Source of the DNA: Pseudovibrio sp000156235
Lineage (GTDB): Bacteria > Pseudomonadota > Alphaproteobacteria > Rhizobiales > Stappiaceae
Direction of reading: 5' to 3'
DNA length: 64,000 bases
Assembly: GCF_000156235.1 (NCBI RefSeq)
Contig: NZ_DS996818.1
Span: 1-64,000 of the forward strand
A program made the position numbers and the translations under genes. The notes beneath the pieces are model-generated. The model made no database searches, was not told where the DNA came from, and saw nothing but the letters and a program-made list of their open reading frames with translations. Position 1 is the first letter of the stretch, and every line of letters starts with the position of its first letter. This document shows, piece by piece, positions 42,670 through 52,189 of the stretch.

Positions 42670-44334
42670 TTAGTTCTTTGAGATTTGCAAGTAAGCCACT
42701 TGCCATGCAGGCAGGTTGAGTGCCTCGCCGTCCATTTCCGCACTAAATCCATGCCCCTCCAGCAACGTAGCAGAGCTGTAAGCTCCCAGAGCAACACGCA
42801 TATCATCATTTGTCAGGTTGAAGATGCACAGAACTTTCTCTCCATCATGCTCACGCTCAAACGCCAGCACATCTTCACCCAGATCAACAAAGTCCAGAGA
42901 GCCCTTCTGCAGAACCTTCTGGTCCTTGCGCCAATGCAGGTACTTCGCAGTCCGGCGCATTGGAGAAGCCTCATCGCCCACCTGAGCTTCAGCACTGTGA
43001 TCCAGATGATCCTGCGCCATTGGCAGCCAAGGCTTGCCAGTGGTGAAACCACCATCCTTGGACCAGGCAATGGGCGTACGACAACCATCACGCCCCTTAT
43101 ACTCAGGCCAGAACTCAATGCCATACGGATCCTGAAGATCTTCAAAAGCAACATCAGCCTCTTTGAAGCCAAGCTCCTCACCCTGATAGATGCAAGGGCT
43201 ACCACGCAGTGAAGCACTCAGAGCCAGCAGAGCCGGTGTTGCCACCTGAGGATCAACACCCTCTGGCAACCGAGAACCCATACGCTTCACATCGTGGTTG
43301 GACATCGCCCAGCTAGGCCAGCCCTCAGTCACGATGTTCTGCAGATTGGTCACACGCTCACGCACGTACTTCGCGGTTGGCGTATTGGAAAGCAGATCGA
43401 AGCTGTAAGCCATGTGCAGACGACCATCACCTGAGGTGTACTGCTTCATGATCTCGCTGGCTTCGTGCCCCGCACCGATCTCACCAACTGTGGTGGTGTT
43501 CGGGAACTCATTCATCACCTCACGCAGACGCTCAAGGAACTTCAGGTTCTCAGGCTGAGACTTATCGAACTTGTGATCCTGGAACGCATAAGGGTTCACG
43601 CCGGTCACATCCGCAAGGCTATCTGGATCCGGATAAGGAGGGTTGTCACGCAGTTGCTTGTCGTGAACGTAGAAGTTCACAGTATCAAGACGGAACCCGT
43701 CAACACCCAGCTTCAGCCAGAAGCGCGCTGCATCCAGAACAGCCTGCTGCACTTCTTCGCAATGGAAGTTTAGGTCCGGCTGGGAGCGCAGGAAGTTGTG
43801 CAGGTAGTACTGACAACGACGGCTATCCCACTGCCAAGCAGAACCACCAAAGATGGACAACCAGTTGTTTGGCGGAGACCCATCAGCCTTCGGATCAGCC
43901 CACACATACCAGTCAGACTTGCTGTTGGTCTTATTGCTCCGGCTTTCAACAAACCACTCATGCTGATCAGAGGTGTGCGAGATCACCAGATCGATCAGCA
44001 CACGAATGCCCTTGCCATGCGCTTTGGCAATCAGCTCTTTAAAGTCGTCCAGAGAGCCGAACATTGGATCAACGTCTTCATAATCAGAAACGTCATAGCC
44101 AAAATCATCCATCGGCGACTTCATGAAAGGCGAAATCCAGATCGCAGCGGCACCAAGATCAGAGATGTAATCCAGCTTCTCGGTAATTCCTGGAAGGTCA
44201 CCAATGCCATCACCGTTGCTATCAGCGAAGGAGCGCGGATAGATTTGATAAATGACTGCGCCCCGCCACCAATCCGGATCGTTCGCCAGAACTCGATGGC
44301 TTGTGTTTTCGTTTATTGGGGTAGAGAGGTTCAT
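42670..44334 (-). CDS. aglA: AglA, GH13 alpha-glucosidase
   Basis: 554 residues, cytoplasmic (no signal peptide). GH13 signatures are present: WWRGAVIYQIYPRSFADSNGDGIGDLPGI, DLVISHTSDQHEWF, the nucleophile Asp in DGFRLDTVNF, the acid/base Glu in TVGEIGAG, and the transition-state Asp in MSNHDVKR. It belongs to the oligo-1,6-glucosidase/alpha-glucosidase group and should hydrolyse sucrose, maltose, trehalose or similar sugars after uptake. The position between permeases and ATPase is the same as in the Sinorhizobium meliloti aglEFGAK operon. Confidence 0.9.
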   Translation of the reverse strand: MNLSTPINENTSHRVLANDPDWWRGAVIYQIYPRSFADSNGDGIGDLPGITEKLDYISDLGAAAIWISPFMKSPMDDFGYDVSDYEDVDPMFGSLDDFKELIAKAHGKGIRVLIDLVISHTSDQHEWFVESRSNKTNSKSDWYVWADPKADGSPPNNWLSIFGGSAWQWDSRRCQYYLHNFLRSQPDLNFHCEEVQQAVLDAARFWLKLGVDGFRLDTVNFYVHDKQLRDNPPYPDPDSLADVTGVNPYAFQDHKFDKSQPENLKFLERLREVMNEFPNTTTVGEIGAGHEASEIMKQYTSGDGRLHMAYSFDLLSNTPTAKYVRERVTNLQNIVTEGWPSWAMSNHDVKRMGSRLPEGVDPQVATPALLALSASLRGSPCIYQGEELGFKEADVAFEDLQDPYGIEFWPEYKGRDGCRTPIAWSKDGGFTTGKPWLPMAQDHLDHSAEAQVGDEASPMRRTAKYLHWRKDQKVLQKGSLDFVDLGEDVLAFEREHDGEKVLCIFNLTNDDMRVALGAYSSATLLEGHGFSAEMDGEALNLPAWQVAYLQISKN

Positions 44335-44339
44335 TCCAG

Positions 44340-45167
44340 TTATCCTTTAACCGCACCGGCAGTAAGACCAGCGACGATTTTTCGTTGAAACACCAGCACT
44401 AAGACCACGATCGGAACGGTCACTAGTACAGAAGCAGCCATGATGTTGCCCCATGGCAGCTCGTATTCAGTTGCGCCGGACATCAGGGCAATCGCCACTG
44501 GCACGGTGCGAACTTCGTTGGATAGAGTAAAGGTGAGCGCGAACAGGAACTCGTTCCACGCACCGATGAAAGCAAGCAGACCGGTGGTCACCATGGCTGG
44601 CCACATCAGCGGCAGGAAGATCCGGCGCACAATGGTCAGCGGAGAAGCACCATCAACAACAGCAGCCTCTTCCAGTTCCTTTGGCAGCTCCTTCATGAAG
44701 GTGGTCAGCACCCACACGGTAAACGGCAGCGTCAGCACGGTGTTTGGAATAATCAGACCCGGCAGGGAGTTATAAAGCCCCATGGAGCGGATCAGCTCGT
44801 ACATGCCGGAAAGGATTGCCACCTGCGGGAACATGGAGACAGACAGAATAGTCATCAGCAGCAGGCCACGACCACGGAAGTGGATGCGTGCCAGCGCATA
44901 AGATGCTGTCACCGCAATGATCAGCGACAAGATCACAACGGATGTCGCCACGATCACCGAGTTCAGAATGTTCAAACCAAACGGCTGCTCTTTAAAGATC
45001 GAGAAGTAGTTGCCAATACTGAAGCTGGTCGGGAACACAGACGGATTGAACAGCTCCTGCCCGCTTCTGAAACTGGTTATGATCGCGTAGTAGAACGGAA
45101 AGACAGAGAAGAGAACAACTCCGACAACCAGCGCATAGAACACAAAGGTTTTGATTTGACGGTTCAT
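44340..45167 (-). CDS. aglG: AglG, alpha-glucoside ABC importer permease
   Basis: 275 residues, six membrane segments, MalG type. The EAA motif is ELPKELEEAAVVDGASPLTIVRRIFLPL and the C-terminus is FQRKIVAGLTAGAVKG, a typical MalG-family ending. It forms the channel with AglF, overlapping its gene by four bases (ATGA), and aglA starts five bases after its stop. Confidence 0.9.
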   Translation of the reverse strand: MNRQIKTFVFYALVVGVVLFSVFPFYYAIITSFRSGQELFNPSVFPTSFSIGNYFSIFKEQPFGLNILNSVIVATSVVILSLIIAVTASYALARIHFRGRGLLLMTILSVSMFPQVAILSGMYELIRSMGLYNSLPGLIIPNTVLTLPFTVWVLTTFMKELPKELEEAAVVDGASPLTIVRRIFLPLMWPAMVTTGLLAFIGAWNEFLFALTFTLSNEVRTVPVAIALMSGATEYELPWGNIMAASVLVTVPIVVLVLVFQRKIVAGLTAGAVKG

Positions 45168-46129
45168 GCCTGATCTCCTTCACCGGATTTCAATCCGCCT
45201 GCCACCACAGTAATGGTCGTCAACAAGGCAATCACAATGAACAGCAGCGTTGCAGCGGCAGAGCCGTAGCCAACTTCCTGGAAGTCCACCAGCTGCTGCC
45301 TTGCATAGACTGACATGGACATTGTTGAAGTGGAGTTGGATGTCAGCACGTAAATCAAATCAAACACGCGCAACGCATCAAGACTGCGGAAAATCACTGC
45401 AACAATGATCGCTGGACGGATCAGCGGCAAAGTCACTTTGAAGAACACGCGGATCGGATTGATGCCATCCACACGCGCCGCCTCATAGATATCGCCGGGC
45501 AACATCTGCAGCGCAGCAAGGGTCAGCAATGCCATGAATGGAGTGGTCTTCCACACATCCACCATGATCACAGCCCACATCGCGGTGGAAGGATCAGCGG
45601 TCCAGGCAACAGGCTCAGACAGAATGCCAACGCCGAGGAGAATTTCGTTGATCACGCCAAACTGGTCATGAAGCATCCAGCCCCACATCTTGGCGGAAAC
45701 AATTGTCGGGATCGCCCATGGGATCAGAACAGCAGCACGCACAAGGCCGCGTCCCTTGAACTCCGCATTCAGGATCAGCGCAATGATGAGCCCGAACAGG
45801 GTTTCAAGACCAACAGAAATGACAGAGAACCAGAGTGTATTCCAAACCGCATTCCACCACTCGGCATCAACGAGAACGCCGTAAGCTTCCCCATCATAAA
45901 AGGCGAGATAGTTCTCAAAGCCGATGAACTGGGATTCACTGAGATCTATGAGGTTTGCGTCGGTAAAACCCAACCAGATGGTGCGGAGCAACGGCCAGCC
46001 TGCAACAGCGGCCAATGCGATCATCATGGGGGCGAGAAAAAGCCACGCGGCGCGTAATCTGGCAGAACTCAGATTAGAGCGTTTTGCCTTACGTGTGGCA
46101 GTACCATCCTGCTGCAGAGCAAGGGTCAT
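45164..46129 (-). CDS. aglF: AglF, alpha-glucoside ABC importer permease
   Basis: 321 residues, six or more membrane segments, MalF type but without the large periplasmic domain of the enteric protein. The EAA loop is MLPGDIYEAARVDGINPIRVFFKVTLPLI. It is the second gene of the agl operon, after a 116-base gap that holds an 11-bp perfect hairpin behind aglE. Confidence 0.9.
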   Translation of the reverse strand: MTLALQQDGTATRKAKRSNLSSARLRAAWLFLAPMMIALAAVAGWPLLRTIWLGFTDANLIDLSESQFIGFENYLAFYDGEAYGVLVDAEWWNAVWNTLWFSVISVGLETLFGLIIALILNAEFKGRGLVRAAVLIPWAIPTIVSAKMWGWMLHDQFGVINEILLGVGILSEPVAWTADPSTAMWAVIMVDVWKTTPFMALLTLAALQMLPGDIYEAARVDGINPIRVFFKVTLPLIRPAIIVAVIFRSLDALRVFDLIYVLTSNSTSTMSMSVYARQQLVDFQEVGYGSAAATLLFIVIALLTTITVVAGGLKSGEGDQA

Positions 46130-46192
46130 CCTCTGATCCTTGGTTTCTTTATTTCAGGGAAACTCCAAGGAACCACCCCGGAGCTCGGTTCA

Positions 46193-46221
46193 GTGTTGCG
46201 GCCATCGGGAGGCCGCAACAC
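46193..46221 (-). promoter_or_regulatory. intercistronic hairpin between aglE and aglF
   Basis: GTGTTGCGGCC (46193-46203) and GGCCGCAACAC (46211-46221) make a perfect 11-bp stem, 7-base loop, with no T-run behind it on the minus strand. Such structures after a binding-protein gene usually protect its mRNA, raising binding protein over permease. Confidence 0.6.
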
Positions 46222-46245
46222 AGATCGCAAGTCTAGGGAGGAGAC

Positions 46246-47520
46246 TTACCAGCCTTTACGCTTGATGCGTTTCAGGTTCTTTTCAAGTTTCGCAAGGGAT
46301 GCTTCTGCTTCGGTTTTACCGGAAAGCACATCATGCACTGCATTGTAGAATGCGTTGGAAACTTTGTTGTAGTTAGAGCCAGTTGCACGGGATGGACGTG
46401 CCACGGCGTTGGTGAAGGTGTCTTTTAGCTGACCCATGAATGGGCTTGCTGCCAGCACGTCTGCATCGGTGTACAGATCAGCAATGGTTGGGTTGTAAGA
46501 ACCTTCGATAGCGCGCTGCTTCTGGCTCTTTTTGCTGGTCAGGTGCATAACAAGGCTTGCAGCTGCTTCAGGCGCTTTAGAGTATTTGGAAACAGCAAGC
46601 TGCCAGCCACCAAGAGTACCGGTCTGCTTTCCGTCTTCGCCACCTTTAGGCAGAGCCATCACACCGATTTTGTCTTTGATCGGGGAATCGTCAGCCTGAC
46701 CAAGAGACCATGCATAAGGCCAGTTACGCATGAACACCGCATTACCAGACTGGAACACACCGCGTGCATCTTCTTCCTGATAGGAAAGAACACCAGCAGG
46801 TGCGATGGAACCGGTCCAGCTAGCTGCCAGTTTAAGAGCTTTCGCAGCTTTTTCGTTGTTGATGGTGATGTCGCCGTCTGCGTTCACAACATCGCCACCG
46901 CCGAAGCTGTCAACCCACTCAAGAGCGTCACAGGTCAGACCTTCGTAAGCCTTCGCCTGATAAACGAAGCCCCACATTTTGTCGTTGCCAGCTGCACGTT
47001 CAGCATCCTGGATTTTCTTCGCAGTCGCGGTCAGATCACCCCAGGTTTCAGGAGCTTTTTCGCCGTGCTTTTCAAGCAGGTCTTTGCGGTAGAACAGCAG
47101 GCCAGCGTCGGTGTACCAAGGCATCGCAACCAGTTTGCCTTTGTAGGTGTTGTTCGCAACGATTGGCTGGAAGTGCATGTCTTCTGCGCCATTAGAGTAT
47201 GGCTTCAGATCGATCAGGTGACTTCCAAGAATACCAGGCCAGATAACGTCAATCTGGAAGACGTCGATATCAGAGGAACCAGAGCTCAGGATCTGCTGGT
47301 AAAGGGCCAGCTGCTCGGTAGAAGATGCAGGTGCAGCGAAGAACTTGACGGTGTTGCCGGTTTCTTTGGCCCACTCAGTTGCTGCGCCCTTACAAAGCTT
47401 AGCGCCCTGCCCAACACTGCCGCAAACAACAGTAACTTCAGCAGCCATTGCATAACCCGCAACGCCAGCCATACCAGCAAGTGCAACAGCAGAACCTAAT
47501 AATGTACGACGGATACCCAT
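46246..47520 (-). CDS. aglE: AglE, periplasmic alpha-glucoside-binding protein
   Basis: 424 residues from the ATG at 47520, which has GGGAGG nine bases upstream; the frame stays open 12 codons further. It has a signal peptide (RRTLLGSAVALAGMAGVAGYAMA) and a family 1 sugar-binding domain (VFQIDVIWPGILGSHLIDL, PWYTDAGLLFYRKDLLEKHG, AVFMRNWPYAW). It delivers sugars to AglFG. It is the first gene of aglEFGAK and is read divergently from aglR. Confidence 0.88.
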   Translation of the reverse strand: MGIRRTLLGSAVALAGMAGVAGYAMAAEVTVVCGSVGQGAKLCKGAATEWAKETGNTVKFFAAPASSTEQLALYQQILSSGSSDIDVFQIDVIWPGILGSHLIDLKPYSNGAEDMHFQPIVANNTYKGKLVAMPWYTDAGLLFYRKDLLEKHGEKAPETWGDLTATAKKIQDAERAAGNDKMWGFVYQAKAYEGLTCDALEWVDSFGGGDVVNADGDITINNEKAAKALKLAASWTGSIAPAGVLSYQEEDARGVFQSGNAVFMRNWPYAWSLGQADDSPIKDKIGVMALPKGGEDGKQTGTLGGWQLAVSKYSKAPEAAASLVMHLTSKKSQKQRAIEGSYNPTIADLYTDADVLAASPFMGQLKDTFTNAVARPSRATGSNYNKVSNAFYNAVHDVLSGKTEAEASLAKLEKNLKRIKRKGW

Positions 47521-47644
47521 AATGGGACGCCTCCCTGTTTCGTCCTTGGCCCTCATTCAACGAATTCCCAATCGTTGTCCGGCCAGTAATTAACCCTCCA
47601 GAGCGAAGGGCTCCCCAAACACTGGCAATCTATTGAAAGATTCC

Positions 47645-47656
47645 CAAAGCGCTTTG
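47645..47656. promoter_or_regulatory. AglR operator, aglE-proximal
   Basis: CAAAGCGCTTTG, a perfect 12-base palindrome with the central CG typical of LacI-family operators, 125 bases upstream of aglE. Confidence 0.75.
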
Positions 47657-47856
47657 AGACCAGCAAAGTTTACTCACCGGTCTAAGTCAATAGTAAAAAT
47701 CCGTAGAAACATTTGTGACCATGCCCGCCAAAGGCCCAATTTTGCGATGCAACACCTGCAAAATAGCTGAATTCTCCTAAGTTTAGAGCACCCCATATGT
47801 GGTATTTTACTGCATCTCTGAAAAATATCAGTTTTCCACTGACTCCGGTATCGGAC

Positions 47857-47870
47857 CCAAAGCGCTTTGG
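47857..47870. promoter_or_regulatory. AglR operator, aglR-proximal
   Basis: CCAAAGCGCTTTGG, the same palindrome extended by one base on each side, 119 bases upstream of aglR. The two centres are 213 bases apart, close to 20 helical turns, which would allow looping by a tetrameric repressor. Confidence 0.75.
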
Positions 47871-47988
47871 AAAAGACAAAGGTCTCACTGGATTTTCCTG
47901 AAGTTTATGGTCTACATTTCTCACAAGCATGCGGGAGAAAAAGGGGCTATAAACGCGGCGCATAGCAAGTTTGAGCCATTGAATAATT

Positions 47989-49014
47989 ATGAATCTTAAG
48001 ACGTTAGCCAATCATCTCGGTCTTTCACAAACCACAGTCAGCAGAGCCCTCAACGGGTATTCTGATGTGTCGCTCGCCACCCGAAACCGGGTCGCTGAAG
48101 CCGCGAAGACCTATGGCTATCGTCCCAATGTCAACGCACGTCGCCTGGCAACAGGCCGTTCCAGCGTCATCGGCATCGCCTTCCCAACAGACATGAACAT
48201 GTTCCTCGATCCGCACTTCATCGAGTTTCTGACAGGTCTCTCGGAAAAGGCATCCGAGCTGGACTACGACATCATGATTTCCTCGTCTCAGAGCGAGGAA
48301 GTGGACGTCTACCGCCGCTTTGCAGAAAAAGGCACCGTTGATCTGGTGATCCTGTCCAACGTGGACCTCAGCGAAGAGCGGATCCGTCTTCTGCAAGACC
48401 TCAACATGCCATTCATCGTGCATGGCCGAACCGCCACTTGCGACAGCTACTCGTATATCGACATCGATAACTATGGCGTCTTCCATGAGCCAGCAAAGAT
48501 GCTGCTGGAGATGGGGCACGATAAGATCGCAATCCTCAACGGTCATCCAAACCGCGTCTACGCCATTGACCGCTTCAATGGCTGGCAAGATGCGTTGAAA
48601 GAACGAGGCGTTACGCCAAACCCGGATTACGTGCGCGCTGGCGCCATGTCTGAGGAGAATGGCTACACCTTCGCCATGGAGATCCTGCAACTGGAAGATC
48701 GTCCGACCGCCCTGCTCTGCTCAAGCGTGGTCATGGCAAAAGGCGCCTACAGAGCCTGCAACGAACTGGGCATCAAGATCGGCTCAGAAGTCTCCATTGT
48801 TGCCCACGATGATAATGTACCACTTGCACAAGCAGCGGATATGGACCCGCCATTGACGGTCACCCGCTCCCCACTGCGCGATGCAGGTCGTGAGATCGCA
48901 ATCATGGCGATGAACTACCTCAAAGGCGCAGACATCAAAGAGTTGCAATGCCTCTGGCACCCTGAGCTGATTTTCCGCAAATCTGTAGGCGCTCCGCCAC
49001 GTAGCGGCAGCTGA
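47989..49014 (+). CDS. aglR: AglR, LacI-family repressor of the agl operon
   Basis: 341 residues. The N-terminal HTH is LKTLANHLGLSQTTVSRALNGYSDVSLATRNRV with the hinge NVNARRLATGRS, followed by a periplasmic-binding-like sensor domain ending LIFRKSVG. LacI-family proteins bind palindromic operators and are released by sugar. Divergent orientation from aglEFGAK and the two identical palindromes in the shared region make it the likely agl repressor and its own regulator. A small inverted repeat, ACTCAA-TTCC-TTGAGT (49027-49042), follows the stop. Confidence 0.88.
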   Translation: MNLKTLANHLGLSQTTVSRALNGYSDVSLATRNRVAEAAKTYGYRPNVNARRLATGRSSVIGIAFPTDMNMFLDPHFIEFLTGLSEKASELDYDIMISSSQSEEVDVYRRFAEKGTVDLVILSNVDLSEERIRLLQDLNMPFIVHGRTATCDSYSYIDIDNYGVFHEPAKMLLEMGHDKIAILNGHPNRVYAIDRFNGWQDALKERGVTPNPDYVRAGAMSEENGYTFAMEILQLEDRPTALLCSSVVMAKGAYRACNELGIKIGSEVSIVAHDDNVPLAQAADMDPPLTVTRSPLRDAGREIAIMAMNYLKGADIKELQCLWHPELIFRKSVGAPPRSGS

Positions 49015-49113
49015 CCTAGGGAATTTACTCAATTCCTTGAGTGGGATCATTGCCATACAACTTGAGTTTGAGGCTATAGTGTAATGTAGCTGCACATTCA
49101 GGTTGGGGCCCCA

Positions 49114-49821
49114 ATGCCAACGCCAGTATTCATCGCTGAAAACACCACCAAAACCTATGTCACCAACGAGGTTGAGGTGCACGCACTTCGCGGTGTCTCC
49201 ATGACACTTTTTGAAGGCGAAATGGTTGTGCTGCTCGGACCATCCGGCTCCGGAAAGTCTACCTTCCTGAACATTCTCGGTGGGCTGGACAATGCCACCT
49301 CCGGCACAGTCTCCTTCATGGGCAAGAACCTCACCGATTTCAGCGAAAGCGAGTTGACCCGCTACCGGCGCGACTACGTTGGCTTCGTCTTCCAGTTCTA
49401 CAACCTCATTCCCAGCCTCAACGCGTGGGAAAACGTAGCGCTGACAACCGAGATCGCCAAGAACCCAATGGACCCGCAGGAGGCGTTGGAACTGGTCGGT
49501 CTCGGCAAACGCTCCTCCCACTTCCCGGCGGAAATGTCTGGCGGTGAACAGCAGCGTGTCGCCATCGCCCGCGCCATCGCCAAGCGACCGGAAGTCCTGC
49601 TCTGTGATGAGCCCACGGGCGCCCTCGACACTAAGACCGGCACATTGGTGCTGGAAGCCTTGCAGCGCATCAACAAAGAGCTGGGCACCACAACAGCCAT
49701 CATCACGCACAACACAGCCATCCAGCAAATGGCAAACCGTGTCTACGTCTTCAAAGACGGCGCCATTGAAAGCACGCATGAAAACGAGACACCCAAGCAG
49801 CCGTCGGAGGTTGCATGGTAG
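49114..49821 (+). CDS. ABC exporter ATPase (MacB/LolD type)
   Basis: 235 residues. Walker A GPSGSGKS, Q-loop FVFQFYNLIPSLNAWENV, signature MSGGEQQRVAIARA, Walker B VLLCDEPTGALD, H-loop AIITHN. This is the LolD/MacB/DevA ATPase group. It is the first gene of a tight unit with an FtsX-like permease (overlap 7 bases), a periplasmic adaptor and a HIT protein. The complex probably exports a lipid, peptide or drug. Confidence 0.9.
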   Translation: MPTPVFIAENTTKTYVTNEVEVHALRGVSMTLFEGEMVVLLGPSGSGKSTFLNILGGLDNATSGTVSFMGKNLTDFSESELTRYRRDYVGFVFQFYNLIPSLNAWENVALTTEIAKNPMDPQEALELVGLGKRSSHFPAEMSGGEQQRVAIARAIAKRPEVLLCDEPTGALDTKTGTLVLEALQRINKELGTTTAIITHNTAIQQMANRVYVFKDGAIESTHENETPKQPSEVAW

Positions 49822-52187
49822 CTCTGCCCGTCCTTGACCGGAAAGTAATCCGCGACTTGAAACGCCTTTGGGCGCAAGTCCTCGCGATTGCTTTGGTCAT
49901 GGCCTGCGGAGTGATGACGTTGATCCTCGCCCAGGGAGCCTATCGCTCTCTGAGCGAAACGCAGAAAACCTATTACGATCAATACCGCTTCGGCCACATC
50001 TTCGCGCAGGCCGTCCGCGCACCTGATCACCTGAAAGACCGCATCGCCGCCATTGATGGCGTAGCAGCCGTCGAAATGCGCATCGTTCGTTCTGCCATTC
50101 TCGACATCCCACAGATGGCCGAGCCCGCCGCCGGTATCGCCCTTTCCCTGCCCTCCGGCAGAAAACCAGCCGTCAACCGCCTCTACCTGAGAGCTGGCCG
50201 GTTGCCCGAAGGCTCCCGCACCAACGAGGTTGCCCTCGACTCGCGCTTTGCCAAAGCACATGGACTAAACCCCGGAGACACCTTCAGCGCCACCCTGAAC
50301 GGCAAAAAGCTGAATCTCGAAATCACCGGGATCATCCTCTCCCCTGAGTTCATCTATGCCCTCGGCCCCGGAGATCTGGTCCCCGATGACCGCCGCTTCG
50401 CCGTCTTCTTCATGGCCCAATCCGCCATGGAAGGCCTGTTTGATATGAAGAACGCGGCCAACGACATCTCCCTGAGACTGCTCAGAGGGGCCTGCACACC
50501 TTGCGTGCTGGAGAAACTCGATCGCTTGCTGAAGCCCTATGGCGGCACCGGCGCATACAAACGCAAAGACCAGCAATCCCACGCGTTTCTGGATGCAGAA
50601 CTCACCCAGCTCTCTGCCATGGCGAAGGTTCTCCCTCCCATATTCCTGCTGGTCTCAGCTTTTCTGGTCAACATGATCCTGTCCCGACTGATTGCTCTGG
50701 AGCGCGAGCAAATCGGCCTGCTGAAAGCCTGCGGATACTCTTCATGGTCCGTCGCCGGTCACTACGCCAAACTGGTTTCCATCGTTGCGTTCCTAGGCGT
50801 TGGCATCGGTTCCATCGCAGGCAATTACATGGGCCGCCTGATGACGCAGATGTATGCGCAGTACTTCTCGTTCCCCTTCCTCGTCTTCGATGAAAGCCCA
50901 GATCTGTACTTCATCGCAGCCGTCATCTCACTGGCCGCAGCTCTGGGTGGCGCATTCTCCTCCATCATGAAAGCCGCCCGCCTGCCACCTGCTGTGGCTA
51001 TGCGCCCACCAGCCCCGCCACGGTTCCGCAGCTTCCTCTCGCCCAAATCCAGACGTGTGCGCATCCTGTCCCAGCTCAGCACCATGGGCCTGCGCCATCT
51101 CATGCACAATCCAGTGCGCAGCTTGCTCACCAGCCTTGGCGTCTCCTTCTCACTGGCCCTGCTCGTCTCTGCATTGTTCCTGACCAACTCCATGGACCAC
51201 ATGATTAACGTGGCCTTCAACAAAGCAGAAACCGCAGATGCCCGCCTGACACTGGCAGATGACAAAGCCCCCAGCGTGCTTGATGACATCCTGCGCCTGC
51301 CCGGCGTGCTCACCGCTGAAGCCTACAGACAAGAACCCGTCATCCTGCGCTTTGGCCCAAAGGAAAAGCGCGTCGCCATCACAGGCCGCCCAACCAACGC
51401 CAATCTCTCCCGCATTCTGGACCTTGATGAACGCGCCATCCAGATGCCCCAAACCGGCCTCATGCTCCCAACCCATCTCGCCAACCAGTTGGGCGTAAAG
51501 CCGGGTGAGATGGTCACCGTAGAGCTCACCAAGCACAACTCTGTTGAGCGGCAGGTTCGCGTGTCCGGCACCGTCACCAGTTACATGGGCATCTCCGCCT
51601 CCATGCACATCGACGCGCTGAACGCCCTCGTCCCAACAGGCCCGCGCATCTCTGATCTGGCAATCAACATCGATCGCACACGGCTTGATGATCTTTACGA
51701 CGCTGTGAAGGAAACGCCGGGCCTTGGTGGCATCGCCATGCAGATGCTCTCACGCGAGAAATTCCGCGAGCTCATGGACCAAAGCTTCACCTCCATGCTG
51801 GTGGCCTACATCACCATCGCCGTCATCGTGGCCTTTGGCGTGGTCTACAACGCCGCCCGCATCCAGCTGTCAGAGCGGGGCCGCGAGCTCGCCAGTCTGC
51901 GCGTCATTGGCTTCTCCAAACAAGAAGTCTTCCATGTCATTCTGGTAGAGATGGCGATGATCGTCCTGCTGGCACAGCCCATGGGCTGGCTCATCGGCTA
52001 CGGCATGGCAGCGGGCATGATACAGGGCTTCGCCAGCGATCTCTTCCGCGTACCGCTTGTGGTACTGCCAAGCACCTACGCCATCGCCAGTTTTGTCATT
52101 CTCACAGCCGCACTGGCCTGTGCGCTGATCGTGCGCCGCCGTGTGGGCAAACTTGATCTCATCAAAACCTTAAAAACGAGGGAATAG
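49815..52187 (+). CDS. FtsX-like ABC exporter permease, duplicated type
   Basis: 790 residues. It has one membrane segment near the N-terminus (ALVMACGVMTLILAQGAY), a periplasmic MacB-like domain, three membrane segments about 275-390, a second N-terminal-like segment (NPVRSLLTSLGVSFSLALLVSALFL, about 435-460), a second periplasmic domain, and three final segments. This is the double-FtsX layout of YbbP-like and DevC-type permeases. It works with the upstream ATPase and downstream adaptor. Confidence 0.88.
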   Translation: MVALPVLDRKVIRDLKRLWAQVLAIALVMACGVMTLILAQGAYRSLSETQKTYYDQYRFGHIFAQAVRAPDHLKDRIAAIDGVAAVEMRIVRSAILDIPQMAEPAAGIALSLPSGRKPAVNRLYLRAGRLPEGSRTNEVALDSRFAKAHGLNPGDTFSATLNGKKLNLEITGIILSPEFIYALGPGDLVPDDRRFAVFFMAQSAMEGLFDMKNAANDISLRLLRGACTPCVLEKLDRLLKPYGGTGAYKRKDQQSHAFLDAELTQLSAMAKVLPPIFLLVSAFLVNMILSRLIALEREQIGLLKACGYSSWSVAGHYAKLVSIVAFLGVGIGSIAGNYMGRLMTQMYAQYFSFPFLVFDESPDLYFIAAVISLAAALGGAFSSIMKAARLPPAVAMRPPAPPRFRSFLSPKSRRVRILSQLSTMGLRHLMHNPVRSLLTSLGVSFSLALLVSALFLTNSMDHMINVAFNKAETADARLTLADDKAPSVLDDILRLPGVLTAEAYRQEPVILRFGPKEKRVAITGRPTNANLSRILDLDERAIQMPQTGLMLPTHLANQLGVKPGEMVTVELTKHNSVERQVRVSGTVTSYMGISASMHIDALNALVPTGPRISDLAINIDRTRLDDLYDAVKETPGLGGIAMQMLSREKFRELMDQSFTSMLVAYITIAVIVAFGVVYNAARIQLSERGRELASLRVIGFSKQEVFHVILVEMAMIVLLAQPMGWLIGYGMAAGMIQGFASDLFRVPLVVLPSTYAIASFVILTAALACALIVRRRVGKLDLIKTLKTRE

Positions 52188-52189
52188 GA

